Source of the DNA: Buchnera aphidicola (Tetraneura ulmi)
GTDB lineage: Bacteria > Pseudomonadota > Gammaproteobacteria > Enterobacterales > Enterobacteriaceae
Assembly: GCF_964058925.1 (NCBI RefSeq)
Contig: NZ_OZ060366.1
Span: forward strand, 348,308 to 412,307
Length of the DNA: 64,000 bases
Direction of reading: 5' to 3'
The notes beneath the pieces were generated by a model, which searched no databases, was not told where the DNA came from, and saw only the letters and a list, made by a program, of their open reading frames with translations. How positions within the stretch are numbered: the stretch's first letter is position 1; the number at the start of each line of letters is the position of its first letter. A program made the position numbers and the translations under genes. Of this stretch, positions 20,741 to 32,797 are shown in pieces.

Positions 20741-23392
20741 ATGAACAAAAAATCTAATGAAATACGACAAATGTTCCTTAACTTTTTTAAAAAAAAAGGA
20801 CATAAAATAATTACAGGTAGTCCGTTAATACCAAAAAATGATCCAAGTTTACTATTTACTAATGCAGGAATGAATCAATTCAAAGATTTTTTTTTAGGAA
20901 AACAAAAAGTTACTTACGATCCATTAGTAACGGTTCAAAAATGTTTAAGAACAGGAGGTAAAAAAAACGATTTAGAAAATGTAGGATATAGTGATAGACA
21001 TCATACTTTTTTTGAAATGTTGGGAAATTTTAGTTTTGGAAAATATTTTAAAAAAGAAGCAATTAAATATGCTTGGGAACTATTAACTTCTTCTAATTGG
21101 TACGGAATAAATAAAAATAGATTATGGGTGACAATACACGAAAATGATGAAGAAACCTATGAAATTTGGCTAAATATCATTGGTTTAAAAAAAAATAAAA
21201 TTATTCGAGTAAAAAACAAAAAAAATTCACAGTTTTTATCAGATAATTTTTGGACAATGGGAGAAAACGGACCATGTGGTCCTTCTACTGAAATTTTTTA
21301 TAATCAAAAAAAAAATTATCTAGAAGATATTGATCTCAACTTTAAAAGAGATTTATTGAACCAAATTGAAATTTGGAATATTGTTTTCATACAATATAAT
21401 CAAGAAACTAACAATAAAATAACACCATTATCTACCACATCTGTAGATACAGGAATGGGTTTAGAAAGAATAACGAGAGTTTTACAAAATAAAAATAATA
21501 ATTATGATACTGATATTTTTAAATTTTTAAAAAAAGCTATTAAAAATTTCAATATAGGAATAAATTTAAATAATAATCAAATATTAAACGTAATATCAGA
21601 CCATATTAGATCTACTGTATTTCTTATCTTTGAAAACATTGTACCTGACAATGAAGGTAGAGGATATGTATTAAGAAGAATTATTAGAAGAGCTTTAAGA
21701 TATTCCCATACTGCTGGTCTAAAAAAAATGTTTTTTCATAAATTAGCCTCAGTATTAATTGAATCTTTAAACGAAGAAAAAAAAAATTTTAAAGAAAAAG
21801 AAAAAACAATTATAGAAATAATAAAAAACGAAGAAATTAAATTTAATAAAACTATCGAAAGAGGAACAAAATTATTAGAAACTAGTATTAATTCAAATAC
21901 AAATGTTTTATCTGGAAAAATTGCATTCAAATTATACGACACATTTGGATTTCCAATTGATTTAACAAAAGATTTTTGTAAAGAAAAAAAAATAGAATTA
22001 GATTATTCTACTTTTAAAAAAGAGATGGATAAACAAAAATCTATGTCTTTTAGATCCAAAAAATTTAAAAAAAAATATTTAAACGATCTTAATGTTGAAA
22101 TAAATACTTTATTTGAAGGATATAATGATACTAGTACTAACGCAATAGTAAAAAAAATTATTATAAATGGAAAATTTAAAAACTCGATTAAAAATGGAGA
22201 ACAAGGAATTATATTTTTAAATAAAACTACATTTTTTCCAGAATCATCTGGACAAACAGGAGATATAGGAATTTTAAAATCTGAAGATGATTATCAATCA
22301 ATATTTATTGTAAATGATACAAAAAAATACAATAACTCTATAGCACATGTTGGGAAATTAATTTCTGGAACTATAAAAATAGAACAAAAAATCATTTCTG
22401 AAATTGATTCCAATAACAGAAATTTAATACAAAATAATCATACTGCAACACATTTATTACATTCTATAATTAGAAAAGAAATAGGAAAAAAAACATTTCA
22501 AAAAGGATCTTCAATAAATTCCAAACGTTTGAGGTTCGATTTTTTGTTCGAAGAAACAAGTTTTAAAAATTATGTTCGAGAAAATATAGAAGAAATAATA
22601 AATATTATTATTTCCAAAAATATAAAGATAAAAACCAATCTTGAAAAGATAGAAAAAGCAAAAAAAAATGGAGCTGTATATCTATTCGAAAAAAAATATA
22701 AAAAAATAGTACGAGTTGTATCTATAAAAAATACTTCTATAGAACTATGTAATGGAACTCATACAAAATATACAGGAAATATTGGATTTTTTAAAATTAT
22801 ATCCGAAAAAAAAATAGGTTCTAATACGATTAGAATCGAAGCAAAAACAGGTATACAAGCTTTAAAATATATAAATCAACAAGAAAAACAACTAAATCAA
22901 ATTTCTAAAATTTTAAAATCTAATAAATTAGAAGTATATAGTAAAGTTCTAAAATTAATTCAAAAAAATAAAAAAAAAGAAAAAGAAATAGAAAAAATAA
23001 AAATAAAAGAATTAAAATTATTAATTCATAAAATAAAAAAAATCTCAAAAAAAATAAAAAATATAAATTTTTTAATAACAACAATTAATAATTGTACTCC
23101 ACATTTTTTAAGAATTTTATTAAAAAAAACACAAAACATACTAGGAAATTCAATTATAATTTTATTTACTAACAATAAAAAAAAATCCAATTTTATAGTT
23201 GGAATTAGCGAAAAGATAACTAATAAAATAACTTCCGTTGAAATAATAAAACAAATAAAAACCTACATTAGAATAAAAGGAGGAGGAAAAGAAAAACTAG
23301 CAGAAGGTGGTGGAGAAAAAATTGAAACAAAAATTCAAAAAAAAATATCAAATAAAATCCAAAATTGGATTCTTGAAATACTCAAAATTTAA
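20741..23392 (+). CDS. alaS: Alanyl-tRNA synthetase
   Basis: AlaRS charges tRNA-Ala. It has 883 residues (E. coli 876). The class II catalytic core starts IRQMFLNFFKKKGHKI and has TNAGMNQFKDFFLG and DTGMGLERI. The editing domain keeps all four zinc ligands: HTATH (567-571) and CNGTH (670-674), so proofreading of mischarged Ser/Gly looks intact, in contrast to LeuRS in this window. The C-terminal C-Ala region is present, including the GGGKEKLAEGGG motif. csrA follows after 87 bp. Confidence 0.96.
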   Translation: MNKKSNEIRQMFLNFFKKKGHKIITGSPLIPKNDPSLLFTNAGMNQFKDFFLGKQKVTYDPLVTVQKCLRTGGKKNDLENVGYSDRHHTFFEMLGNFSFGKYFKKEAIKYAWELLTSSNWYGINKNRLWVTIHENDEETYEIWLNIIGLKKNKIIRVKNKKNSQFLSDNFWTMGENGPCGPSTEIFYNQKKNYLEDIDLNFKRDLLNQIEIWNIVFIQYNQETNNKITPLSTTSVDTGMGLERITRVLQNKNNNYDTDIFKFLKKAIKNFNIGINLNNNQILNVISDHIRSTVFLIFENIVPDNEGRGYVLRRIIRRALRYSHTAGLKKMFFHKLASVLIESLNEEKKNFKEKEKTIIEIIKNEEIKFNKTIERGTKLLETSINSNTNVLSGKIAFKLYDTFGFPIDLTKDFCKEKKIELDYSTFKKEMDKQKSMSFRSKKFKKKYLNDLNVEINTLFEGYNDTSTNAIVKKIIINGKFKNSIKNGEQGIIFLNKTTFFPESSGQTGDIGILKSEDDYQSIFIVNDTKKYNNSIAHVGKLISGTIKIEQKIISEIDSNNRNLIQNNHTATHLLHSIIRKEIGKKTFQKGSSINSKRLRFDFLFEETSFKNYVRENIEEIINIIISKNIKIKTNLEKIEKAKKNGAVYLFEKKYKKIVRVVSIKNTSIELCNGTHTKYTGNIGFFKIISEKKIGSNTIRIEAKTGIQALKYINQQEKQLNQISKILKSNKLEVYSKVLKLIQKNKKKEKEIEKIKIKELKLLIHKIKKISKKIKNINFLITTINNCTPHFLRILLKKTQNILGNSIIILFTNNKKKSNFIVGISEKITNKITSVEIIKQIKTYIRIKGGGKEKLAEGGGEKIETKIQKKISNKIQNWILEILKI

Positions 23393-23479
23393 TTTATTAA
23401 CATATTAATAAAAAATTAATTAAAATAAACTAAATACAACTTCTAAATAAATTTATAATTATACAAGGAGTATAATAGA

Positions 23480-23665
23480 ATGTTGATTCTAACTCGAAGA
23501 GTTGGAGAAACGCTTGTAATCGGAGACGAAATTACTGTAACTGTACTTGGAGTAAAAGGTAATCAAGTTAGATTAGGTATTAATGCACCAAAAGAAATTT
23601 CAGTTCATCGAGAAGAAATATACCAACGAATCCAAGCTGAAAAAAAATCTAAAATTCAAAAATAA
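23480..23665 (+). CDS. csrA: Carbon storage regulator CsrA
   Basis: CsrA is a dimeric RNA-binding protein that represses or stabilises mRNAs at GGA-loop sites. It has 61 residues, the E. coli length, and is nearly identical to it ([44 protein letters not shown]) apart from the lysine-rich tail. A strong AAGGAG site lies upstream. The nucleotide composition is clearly less A+T-biased than the neighbours, a sign of strong purifying selection. The csrA-serV-argV order of E. coli is kept. No CsrB/C-like RNA was noticed here. Confidence 0.97.
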   Translation: MLILTRRVGETLVIGDEITVTVLGVKGNQVRLGINAPKEISVHREEIYQRIQAEKKSKIQK

Positions 23666-23679
23666 AAAACCCCATAAAA

Positions 23680-23711
23680 CTACGTCTTGCTATTAGCAAT
23701 GTAAGACGTAG
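23680..23711. terminator. Hairpin after csrA
   Basis: Inverted repeat CTACGTCTT / AAGACGTAG with a 14-nt loop, 15 bases after the csrA stop codon. The plus strand continues with A residues rather than T, so it may act as a terminator only weakly or as a 3'-end stabiliser. Confidence 0.5.
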
Positions 23712-24045
23712 AAAAAAAATTTAATAATTTTTTTATACAAACTAAATTAATTATAACAAATTATATTTATTCATTAAAAAAACATTTTTTTTAAAGATAT
23801 TTAAAGATAACGGTTTTTTATTAATTATACAAAAAATATATTTTACATATATAAATTTAAAATTAAATGAATATTTTTAATTAAAAAAATAATTTGATTT
23901 TTTATAAAAATAAAAGTAAGATAAAAAATAATTTTTATAAAATAAAAATTATATATTTAAAAAATATAATTATTAAAATAATTAAAAAATAAAAAAACCA
24001 ATTTTTTTTATATTATATAAAAATTATTTTTTAATAATTTAATTA
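23712..24045. other. Noncoding region before tRNA-Ser
   Basis: About 330 bp of nearly pure A+T between the csrA hairpin and tRNA-Ser. It should contain the promoter of the two tRNA genes; TATAAT-like strings are frequent but none pairs with a convincing -35 box. No gene remnant was recognised. Confidence 0.4.
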
Positions 24046-24138
24046 GGTGAGATGGCCGAGTGGCTTAAGGCGCTCCCCTGCTAAGGGAGTATGTGAAATT
24101 AATTATTGGCATCGAGGGTTCGAATCCCTCTCTCACCG
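24046..24138 (+). tRNA. serV: tRNA-Ser (anticodon GCT)
   Basis: Class II tRNA with a long variable arm. Acceptor GGTGAGA/TCTCACC with discriminator G; anticodon stem CTCCC/GGGAG enclosing CTGCTAA (anticodon GCT, reads AGC/AGU); T arm GAGGGTTCGAATCCCTC. Located directly after csrA, as serV is in E. coli. Confidence 0.96.
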
Positions 24139-24161
24139 AAAAAAAGAAATTTTAAAAAACT

Positions 24162-24235
24162 GCATCTGTAGCTCAGTTGGATAGAGCACTCGGCTACGAA
24201 CCGAGAGGTAGAAGGTTCGAATCCTTCCAGATGCA
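24162..24235 (+). tRNA. argV: tRNA-Arg (anticodon ACG)
   Basis: Standard cloverleaf: acceptor GCATCTG/CAGATGC, D arm AGCTCAGTTGGATAGAGC, anticodon stem CTCGG/CCGAG around CTACGAA (anticodon ACG), T arm AAGGTTCGAATCCTT. A34 must be deaminated to inosine (TadA) to read all CGN codons it serves. It follows tRNA-Ser by 23 bp and is probably cotranscribed. Confidence 0.97.
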
Positions 24236-24239
24236 AAAA

Positions 24240-24291
24240 AAAATAAAATCCAAAATAAATATTTTAAAAATATAATTTTGGATTTTATTTT
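24240..24291 (+). terminator. A/T-stem hairpin after tRNA-Arg
   Basis: A 17-bp perfect inverted repeat (AAAATAAAATCCAAAAT and its complement at 24275-24291) with an 18-nt loop; the second arm ends in TTTT and, after CAAA, another T run. It begins five bases after the tRNA end, consistent with termination of the tRNA-Ser/tRNA-Arg transcript. Confidence 0.65.
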
Positions 24292-24381
24292 CAAATTTTT
24301 AATCATTCTTAATTATAAAAAAACATAAATAGGATTCATTTTTTAATATTAAAAATTAAAATTTATTAAAAATAACTTTAT

Positions 24382-25548
24382 TTAAAAATCTAAATTCTCA
24401 CTAACTTTTTTTATATCTTTTATTTTGTCTATTTTCTCCCATGGAAATTTAGATCTTCCAAAATGACCATAAACAGATGTTTCTAAATAAATTGGTTTTA
24501 AAAGATCAAGCATTTTAATTATTCCATAAGGTCTTAAATCAAAAATTTCTTTAATCATTTTAACTAAATTTTCATTACTTATTTTTCCTGTTCCAAATGT
24601 ATCAACCATAATAGATATTGGGTTAGAAACACCAATTGCATAAGATAATTGTATTTCGCATTTCTTAGAAATTCCTGCAGCAACAATATTCTTGGCTATA
24701 TAACGTGCTGCATAAGCAGCTGACCTATCAATTTTAGAAGGATCCTTACCAGAAAAAGAACCACCACCATGTCTAGCCATTCCACCATAAGTATCAACTA
24801 TTATTTTTCTTCCAGTTAAACCACAATCTCCTAAAGGTCCTCCTATAACAAATCTTCCTGAAGGATTAATATGAAATTTAGTATTTTTACTAATCCATTC
24901 TTTTGGTATTATAGAAAAAATAATTTCTTCCATAACAAAATCCCTAATTTCTTTATATGAAACCATTTCAGAATGTTGGGTTGAAAAAACTACTGTATCT
25001 ACTCCTATAATTTTACCTGAATCGTATTCAAAAGTAACTTGACTTTTTGCATCTGGTCGTAACCAAGAAAATAAATTCTTTTTTCTAATTTTAGCATGCT
25101 TTTCCACTAATCTATGTGCATATAAAATAGGAGCTGGCATAAAAACATCTGTTTCATCAGTGGCAAATCCAAAAACAATTCCTTGATCCCCTGCTCTTTG
25201 ATCGTATGGATTAAAAGAATTTCTATTAATACCTTTACTAATATCTAAAGACTGTTTTCCAAAAGTATTTAAAATAGCGCAAGAATTTGCATCAAAACCA
25301 GAATTTAAATTAACATAACCAATTTTCCGTATTATATCTCGTATAACTTCTTCTATATCAATAGAAGCTAAAGTTTTAATCTCTCCACCTACTAAAACCA
25401 TTCCAGTTTTTACATAAGTTTCACAAGCTATATTAGAAATTGGATCTTGTGCTAAAAAAGCGTCTAGTAACGCATCTGATATTTGATCTGCAACTTTATC
25501 TGGATGACCTTCAGAAACAGATTCTGAAGTAAAAAAATATCGAGACAA
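24382..25548 (-). CDS. metK: S-adenosylmethionine synthetase
   Basis: MetK makes SAM from methionine and ATP, the methyl donor for TrmD, RlmE and MiaB encoded nearby. It has 388 residues (E. coli 384). The signatures [27 protein letters not shown] and [19 protein letters not shown] are intact. The start is TTG at 25548 ([11 protein letters not shown]), with GAGGA nine bases upstream; no ATG fits. Monocistronic by appearance. Confidence 0.97.
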   Translation of the reverse strand: MSRYFFTSESVSEGHPDKVADQISDALLDAFLAQDPISNIACETYVKTGMVLVGGEIKTLASIDIEEVIRDIIRKIGYVNLNSGFDANSCAILNTFGKQSLDISKGINRNSFNPYDQRAGDQGIVFGFATDETDVFMPAPILYAHRLVEKHAKIRKKNLFSWLRPDAKSQVTFEYDSGKIIGVDTVVFSTQHSEMVSYKEIRDFVMEEIIFSIIPKEWISKNTKFHINPSGRFVIGGPLGDCGLTGRKIIVDTYGGMARHGGGSFSGKDPSKIDRSAAYAARYIAKNIVAAGISKKCEIQLSYAIGVSNPISIMVDTFGTGKISNENLVKMIKEIFDLRPYGIIKMLDLLKPIYLETSVYGHFGRSKFPWEKIDKIKDIKKVSENLDF

Positions 25549-25907
25549 CTGATTAGTTCCTCTTTAAAAAAATAAAATCTTTAAAAAAACCTTTTTAATA
25601 ATAAAAAATTAACTTTTAAATATAAAAATATCTTTTAAATTATTACATGGAATTATTATTACAACTTGTATATTGATGAATCAAATATAAAAAATTATAT
25701 TCAATTTTTCTTACTATTAAACTTGAAATCTTCGATTCAAAAAATTTAATACTTATCAAAATTTTTAAAATTATTAATAAAATTATTTACTTATTTTTAA
25801 AATTTTTTTTAAAAAATATCTAAATTTAAAAATCTAAATTTATATTTTTATAATAATTTAAAAAAATAATTTTAAAAAATAAAAAATTTATAAAAAATTA
25901 TTTTTTC
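25549..25907. other. Noncoding gap between metK and rpiA
   Basis: About 360 bp of A/T-rich sequence between two minus-strand genes. It contains the upstream region of metK. No open frame, RNA gene or recognisable remnant was seen. Confidence 0.4.
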
Positions 25908-26570
25908 TTAATAATTAATATTTGTTTTTAAACCATCACTACTTCCTATTAAAACTATATCAGCAGGTCTTTTAGCAAAAATCCCTACAGTTACAACACC
26001 TGCAATTGAATTTATTTTTTCTTCCATTAAAATAGGATTCAAAATTTTCAATTTATGTACTTCTATAATGTAATTTCCATTATCAGTTATTACATTTTTT
26101 CTTTTTTTACTAAATCCACCTAATTTATTTAATTCAGAAATTACATAAGAACAAGCCATTGGAATAACTTCTATAGATAAAGGAAACTTTCCTAAAACTT
26201 TTACTTGTTTATTTTCATCAATAATACAAATAAATTTTTTTGCAACAGCAGCAATAATCTTTTCTTTTGTTAAAGCATTCCCACCGCCTTTTATCATTTG
26301 CATTTTAGGGTTAATTTCATCAGCTCCATCAACATATATGGATAACGAACTAACATCATTTAAATCAAATAATTTAATACCAATTTTTCTTAGAAGTTTA
26401 CTAGAAGTTAATGAACTAGAAACAGCACCCTGAATTAAATGTTTTATCTCTTTCAAAAATCTAATAAAAAAAGATACTGTTGTTCCAGTTCCAATTCCTA
26501 TAATTGAATTTGGAATTACATACTTTATTGCAGATTTAGCAGCTAATTCTTTAAGTTTATAATTATTCAT
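25908..26570 (-). CDS. rpiA: Ribose-5-phosphate isomerase A
   Basis: RpiA interconverts ribose 5-phosphate and ribulose 5-phosphate in the pentose phosphate pathway. From the ATG at 26570 ([14 protein letters not shown]) it has 220 residues (E. coli 219). Motifs: [12 protein letters not shown] phosphate loop, [24 protein letters not shown]-type core with Asp and Lys of the active site, and [12 protein letters not shown]. The frame extends four codons upstream to a TTG, without family support. Confidence 0.96.
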   Translation of the reverse strand: MNNYKLKELAAKSAIKYVIPNSIIGIGTGTTVSFFIRFLKEIKHLIQGAVSSSLTSSKLLRKIGIKLFDLNDVSSLSIYVDGADEINPKMQMIKGGGNALTKEKIIAAVAKKFICIIDENKQVKVLGKFPLSIEVIPMACSYVISELNKLGGFSKKRKNVITDNGNYIIEVHKLKILNPILMEEKINSIAGVVTVGIFAKRPADIVLIGSSDGLKTNINY

Positions 26571-26692
26571 TATCCAATACAAAAAAAATTATGAAATTTA
26601 ATAAAAATTGTTTTTCATAATAAAAAAAATTAAAAAAAAAATAATACTTTAATTTTAATTAATAAATATTCTAAAAAATTTAAAAAATTCTT

Positions 26693-26763
26693 CTGGGACA
26701 CCTGGATTCGAACCAGGGATGCCGGTATCAAAAACCGGTGCCTTGCCTCTTGGCTATGTCCCA
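26693..26763 (-). tRNA. tRNA-Gln (anticodon TTG)
   Basis: Minus-strand cloverleaf with acceptor TGGGACA/TGTCCCA and discriminator G, as in E. coli tRNA-Gln. Anticodon stem CCGGT/ACCGG encloses TTTTGAT (anticodon TTG); T arm CTGGTTCGAATCCAG. First of three tRNA genes, in the position of the E. coli metT-leuW-glnU operon. Confidence 0.95.
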
Positions 26764-26796
26764 AATATTTTAAAATTTTTTAAAATTCTTTAATTT

Positions 26797-26878
26797 TACG
26801 GAAGGCGAGACTTGAACTCGCAAATCTTTCGATGCCAGATCCTAAATCTGGTGCGTTTACCAATTCCGCCACTCCCGC
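26797..26878 (-). tRNA. leuW: tRNA-Leu (anticodon TAG)
   Basis: Class II tRNA on the minus strand, very close to E. coli leuW: anticodon stem CCAGA/TCTGG with loop TTTAGGA (anticodon TAG), T arm GCGAGTTCAAGTCTCGC. The acceptor GCGGGAG/CTTCCGT contains two G-U pairs (1-72 and 5-68) where E. coli has Watson-Crick pairs. Discriminator A. Confidence 0.95.
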
Positions 26879-26932
26879 TAAAAAATTTAAATACAAATTA
26901 CAATTTTTAATAAATTTAAACTTTTAAATATC

Positions 26933-27006
26933 TGGCTATGACGGGATTTGAACCCATGACCCCAGCGTTATGAGTGCTGTGCTCTAACCAACTGAGCTAC
27001 ATAGCC
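26933..27006 (-). tRNA. metT: tRNA-Met, elongator (anticodon CAT)
   Basis: Minus-strand cloverleaf with acceptor GGCTATG/CATAGCC, D arm AGCTCAGTTGGTTAGAGC and anticodon loop around CTCATAA (CAT). It matches E. coli metT and lacks the initiator feature of an unpaired C1. It is upstream-most in the Met-Leu-Gln tRNA group. Confidence 0.95.
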
Positions 27007-27175
27007 GAATACAAAAAAAATATTATATTTATAAACAATGATTAGTGTAGTATATTTTTAAAAAATCATCAACATACTTATAATTTTCTTTTAAAAAAAA
27101 TATTTTTTTATTAAAATAATATTTCTTACTACAATAAAAAACTAAAATTTAAATAGTTTAAAAAAAATAATAAAG

Positions 27176-28816
27176 ATGAAAAAAATGCAAAACAATTTTA
27201 TAAAAAAAATAATTGACAAAGATTTAAAAAATAAAAAATATCTATTTGTAAGAACGAGATTCCCTCCAGAACCAAATGGATACCTACACATTGGTCATGC
27301 AAAAACAATTTGTTTAAATTTTGGAATTGCTAAAAATTACAATGGATATTGTAATCTTAGATTTGACGATACAAATCCAAAAAAAGAAAAAATAGAATTT
27401 ATTACATCTATACAAAAAGATATTAAATGGCTAGGATTTAAATGGCATAAAGAACCACGTTATACTTCAAATTATTTTGAAAAAATATATGAATATGCTA
27501 TTCAACTCATTAAGAAAAATTTAGCCTACGTAGATTTATTAACAAAAAAACAAATTCAAGAATATAGAGGTACACTTACCAAAACTGGGAAAGACAGTCC
27601 TTATAAAAATAACACAATAAAAAAAAATTTGTATTTATTTAAAAAAATGAAAGACGGTCTTTTTTTACCAGGAAAAGCTTGTCTTAGAGCTAAAATAGAT
27701 ATGAATTCATCTCGAATTGTTATGAGGGATCCTGTTTTATATAGAATTATTTTTAAAAAAAAAAATCAACTTACTTCTAATAAATGGTTAATTTACCCTA
27801 CTTATGATTTTAGTCATTGTATTTCTGATTCAATAGAAGGAATTACTCATTCATTATGTACATTAGAATTTTCAGATAATAAATTCTTATACGATTGGAT
27901 ATTAAAAAAAATTAATGTCTCAAACAAACCTAAACAATATGAATTTTCTAGATTACAATTAGAATACTCAATTCTATCTAAAAGAAAAATCCAAATTCTC
28001 ATTGAAAAAAAAATTGTAAAAAATTGGAATGATCCTAGATTAGCAACTATTTCAGGACTTAGAAACAGAGGATATACTGCTTCTTCTATAAAAAACTTTT
28101 GCAATAAAATAGGAATTACAAAACAAGAGAGTCTAATCGAATTTTCTTTTTTAGAATCTTGTATAAGAAAAGAATTAAATGATATAGCTCCTAGAATTAT
28201 GGCAGTATTAGATCCAATAAAAATAATCATTGAAAATTATCCAGATAATAAAACTGAGAAAATAAGAATTCCTAATCATCCTAAAAACCCAAAAATGGGA
28301 TTCAGAGAAATCTTTTTCTTTAAAGAAATATACATAGATAGATCAGACTTTTCAGAAAGAGAAGATAAAAAATATAAACGTTTAACTTTAAATACAAAAA
28401 TTCGATTACGATATGCATATGTAATACAAGCAACAAAAATTAAAAAAGATAAGAATAATAATATTATTTCTATATACTGTAAATATGATAAAAATACTTT
28501 AGGAAGAAACCCAAAAAATGAAAAAATAAAATGTATATTACATTGGGTATCTAAAAAAAAATCTTTAAAATCCAAATTTTTTTTATATGAAAAATTATTT
28601 ACAATAAAAAACCCTGAACTAAAAAAAGACTTTTTATCCTATATAAATAAAAATTCAATAATTGTAAAAAATGGTCTAATTGATTCTTATATATCTAAAA
28701 TACCTTATAATAAAAACTATCAATTTGAAAGAATAGGATATTTCTGTATTGAAAAAAAAAATTATAATAAAAAAAAATGGATTTTTAATAGAATTGTTTC
28801 TTTAAGAAAAAAATAA
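27176..28816 (+). CDS. glnS: Glutaminyl-tRNA synthetase
   Basis: GlnRS charges tRNA-Gln directly. It has 546 residues (E. coli 554). The class I signatures are present: RFPPEPNGYLHIGHAK (HIGH form) near residue 25 and VLSKRK-type ILSKRKI near 270. The beta-barrel anticodon-binding domains fill the C-terminal half. A second in-frame ATG at 27185 aligns slightly better with the E. coli start. The gene lies next to the tRNA cluster that includes its substrate. Confidence 0.96.
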   Translation: MKKMQNNFIKKIIDKDLKNKKYLFVRTRFPPEPNGYLHIGHAKTICLNFGIAKNYNGYCNLRFDDTNPKKEKIEFITSIQKDIKWLGFKWHKEPRYTSNYFEKIYEYAIQLIKKNLAYVDLLTKKQIQEYRGTLTKTGKDSPYKNNTIKKNLYLFKKMKDGLFLPGKACLRAKIDMNSSRIVMRDPVLYRIIFKKKNQLTSNKWLIYPTYDFSHCISDSIEGITHSLCTLEFSDNKFLYDWILKKINVSNKPKQYEFSRLQLEYSILSKRKIQILIEKKIVKNWNDPRLATISGLRNRGYTASSIKNFCNKIGITKQESLIEFSFLESCIRKELNDIAPRIMAVLDPIKIIIENYPDNKTEKIRIPNHPKNPKMGFREIFFFKEIYIDRSDFSEREDKKYKRLTLNTKIRLRYAYVIQATKIKKDKNNNIISIYCKYDKNTLGRNPKNEKIKCILHWVSKKKSLKSKFFLYEKLFTIKNPELKKDFLSYINKNSIIVKNGLIDSYISKIPYNKNYQFERIGYFCIEKKNYNKKKWIFNRIVSLRKK

Positions 28817-29009
28817 AATTTTAAAAAACAAACTTTAAAAAAATATTTTAAATATTTAAAATAAAAAAATGAAAATTAAGAAATTAAAAATTAAAAACAC
28901 ATGTTATAATTTCATTATTAAAATTTAATTTAACAAAATTTTAATATAAAACTCATTAATTTAAACTAACTAAAAAAATAAACTAACGTATTACTAACTA
29001 GACAATTAA

Positions 29010-30659
<1,650 letters not shown>

Positions 30660-30667
30660 GAAAAAAA

Positions 30668-31990
30668 ATGCCCAAAATAACTAAAATAATTGCTAGAGAA
30701 ATTATCGATTCTAGAGGATATCCTACTATAGAATCTCAAGTATATTTAGAATGTGGAAAAACTGGAATATCTTCCGTACCATCTGGGGCTTCAACTGGTT
30801 CTAGAGAAGCTTTAGAACTACGAGACAATAATAAAAAATACTTTTTAGGAAAAGGAGTAAAAAAAGCTGTAAAAATAGTTAATTCAACCATAAACAACGC
30901 AATTTCTAAAATGGATTGTAGAGAACAAAAAAAAATTGATAAAACTATGATTCAACTAGATAATACAGAAAATAAATCCAATTTAGGAGCTAATACTATT
31001 CTATCTGTCTCTCTAGCTGCAGCAAAAGCTGCTTCATCCTTTAAAAAAATTCCTTTATTTCAGCATATTTCTGAACTAAATCATACAAAAAATGTATATT
31101 CTATGCCTTTACCTATGATAAATATCATCAACGGAGGTAAACATGCAAATAATAACATTGACTTACAAGAATTTATGATTCAGCCTATTGGAGCAAAAAA
31201 CATAAAAGAAGCAATAAAAATAGGATCTGAAATTTTCCATCATCTAAAAATTATTTTAGAAAAAAAAGGAATGAGTACATCAGTAGGTGACGAAGGAGGA
31301 TTTTCACCTAATTTAAATTCTAATGAAGATGCTTTCAAAATAATTATAGAAGCTATCAAAAATACAGATTATATTTTAGGAAAAGATGTCACATTTGCTA
31401 TAGATTGTGCAGCTTCAGAATTATACGACAAAACTAAAAAAAAATATAATTTATTAGGAGAACAAAAAAGTTTTTCTTCAAAAGAGTTTACTCATTACCT
31501 AGAAAAACTTGTAAATAAATATCCAATTACTTCAATAGAAGATGGTCAAAGCGAATCCGATTGGGATGGGTTTTATTATCAAACAAAAATTTTAGGAAAT
31601 TATATACAATTAGTTGGAGATGATTTATTCGTAACAAATTCTAATATATTAAAAGAAGGGATTAAAAAAAATATCGGAAATTCAATTTTAATTAAATTAA
31701 ATCAAATAGGAACTTTAACAGAAACGTTATCCACTATAGAGCTTGCAAAAAAATTTAAATATACAACAATTATTTCTCATCGTTCAGGAGAAACAGAAGA
31801 TACTTTTATATCAGATCTATCTGTTGGAACTGCAGCAGGACAAATTAAAACTGGTTCAATGTGTCGTACAGAAAGAACTTCCAAATACAATCAATTAATT
31901 AGAATTGAAGAAAAAATAGGTACTAAAAAAGCTCCATTTTTCGGTCTTAAAGAAATAAAAAAATATAAAAAAAATAACTTTATTGAATAA
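30668..31990 (+). CDS. eno: Enolase
   Basis: Enolase converts 2-phosphoglycerate to phosphoenolpyruvate in glycolysis. It has 440 residues (E. coli 432). Motifs: [29 protein letters not shown], the acid/base Glu in [10 protein letters not shown], metal ligands in [13 protein letters not shown] and VGDDLF, and [12 protein letters not shown] near the C-terminus. An AGGA site precedes the ATG. It closes the pyrG-eno pair. Confidence 0.97.
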   Translation: MPKITKIIAREIIDSRGYPTIESQVYLECGKTGISSVPSGASTGSREALELRDNNKKYFLGKGVKKAVKIVNSTINNAISKMDCREQKKIDKTMIQLDNTENKSNLGANTILSVSLAAAKAASSFKKIPLFQHISELNHTKNVYSMPLPMINIINGGKHANNNIDLQEFMIQPIGAKNIKEAIKIGSEIFHHLKIILEKKGMSTSVGDEGGFSPNLNSNEDAFKIIIEAIKNTDYILGKDVTFAIDCAASELYDKTKKKYNLLGEQKSFSSKEFTHYLEKLVNKYPITSIEDGQSESDWDGFYYQTKILGNYIQLVGDDLFVTNSNILKEGIKKNIGNSILIKLNQIGTLTETLSTIELAKKFKYTTIISHRSGETEDTFISDLSVGTAAGQIKTGSMCRTERTSKYNQLIRIEEKIGTKKAPFFGLKEIKKYKKNNFIE

Positions 31991-32029
31991 TTTAAAAATA
32001 TATTTATTAACTTAATTTTTATAAATTTG

Positions 32030-32063
32030 TTCTTGTTAGTAAAATCCATAAAACTAACAAGAA
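32030..32063 (+). terminator. Hairpin after eno
   Basis: Perfect 11-bp inverted repeat TTCTTGTTAGT / ACTAACAAGAA with a 12-nt loop, 39 bases after the eno stop codon. No immediate T run follows, so termination strength is uncertain. Confidence 0.55.
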
Positions 32064-32797
32064 TATAAATTAACGTTTTTTAATAATTTATAAAATTTAA
32101 AATTAATATTAATATGAATTTTAAAAATAATTTTAATTAGTAATATTTAAATATAACTAACATTATTTATTTTTAATAAAAATTAAACTACTTATTTTAA
32201 AAAAAATTTAAAAATTTATAAAAAAATCTAAAAATATGTATTTTAAAAATAGATTGATTATTAAAAAAAATTTCGAAAATTCTAAAAAAATATTTATCTT
32301 TTAAGTGCTAAAATAAAAATATATTATATATATACAATGGATTTAAAATATAAAAATAATTTTTTTTAACTATAAAAATAATTTATTTCTATTTTAATTT
32401 TTTATTTTTTAATAAAAATATTTTTAATATTTAAATTTAAAAATTTATATATATAACATGAACATATTTTTTATTCATTAGAATTTTTTACATTTTTACT
32501 GAAATTATTAAAAATTTATAACTTTTAAATTTATATTATTTTTTTTTAAATAAAAAATTTTAAATCAATATAAAAAAAATCTTATAATCTAAAATTATTT
32601 AATTAAATTAAAATCAATTTTAAATTTATAAAAATATAATTACATTATACATTTTATTATTAATTTAATTTATTAAAAATAAAAATCTTTATAAAAAATA
32701 ATTTAATCTTATTATTAAAAAATATTTTAGAGTTGAGTAAATATTGAATTTTTATCAAAAAATCAATTCTTTTAAAAAAATAATATCTAAAAAATAC
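32064..32797. other. Long noncoding gap between eno and mutS
   Basis: About 730 bp with no open frame or RNA gene that I can recognise, almost entirely A and T. It lies between the convergent ends of eno and mutS. In some Buchnera strains, as I recall, the sulphate-assimilation cluster and a few other genes sit between eno and mutS; none is left here. I could not align any piece with those genes. Confidence 0.5.
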
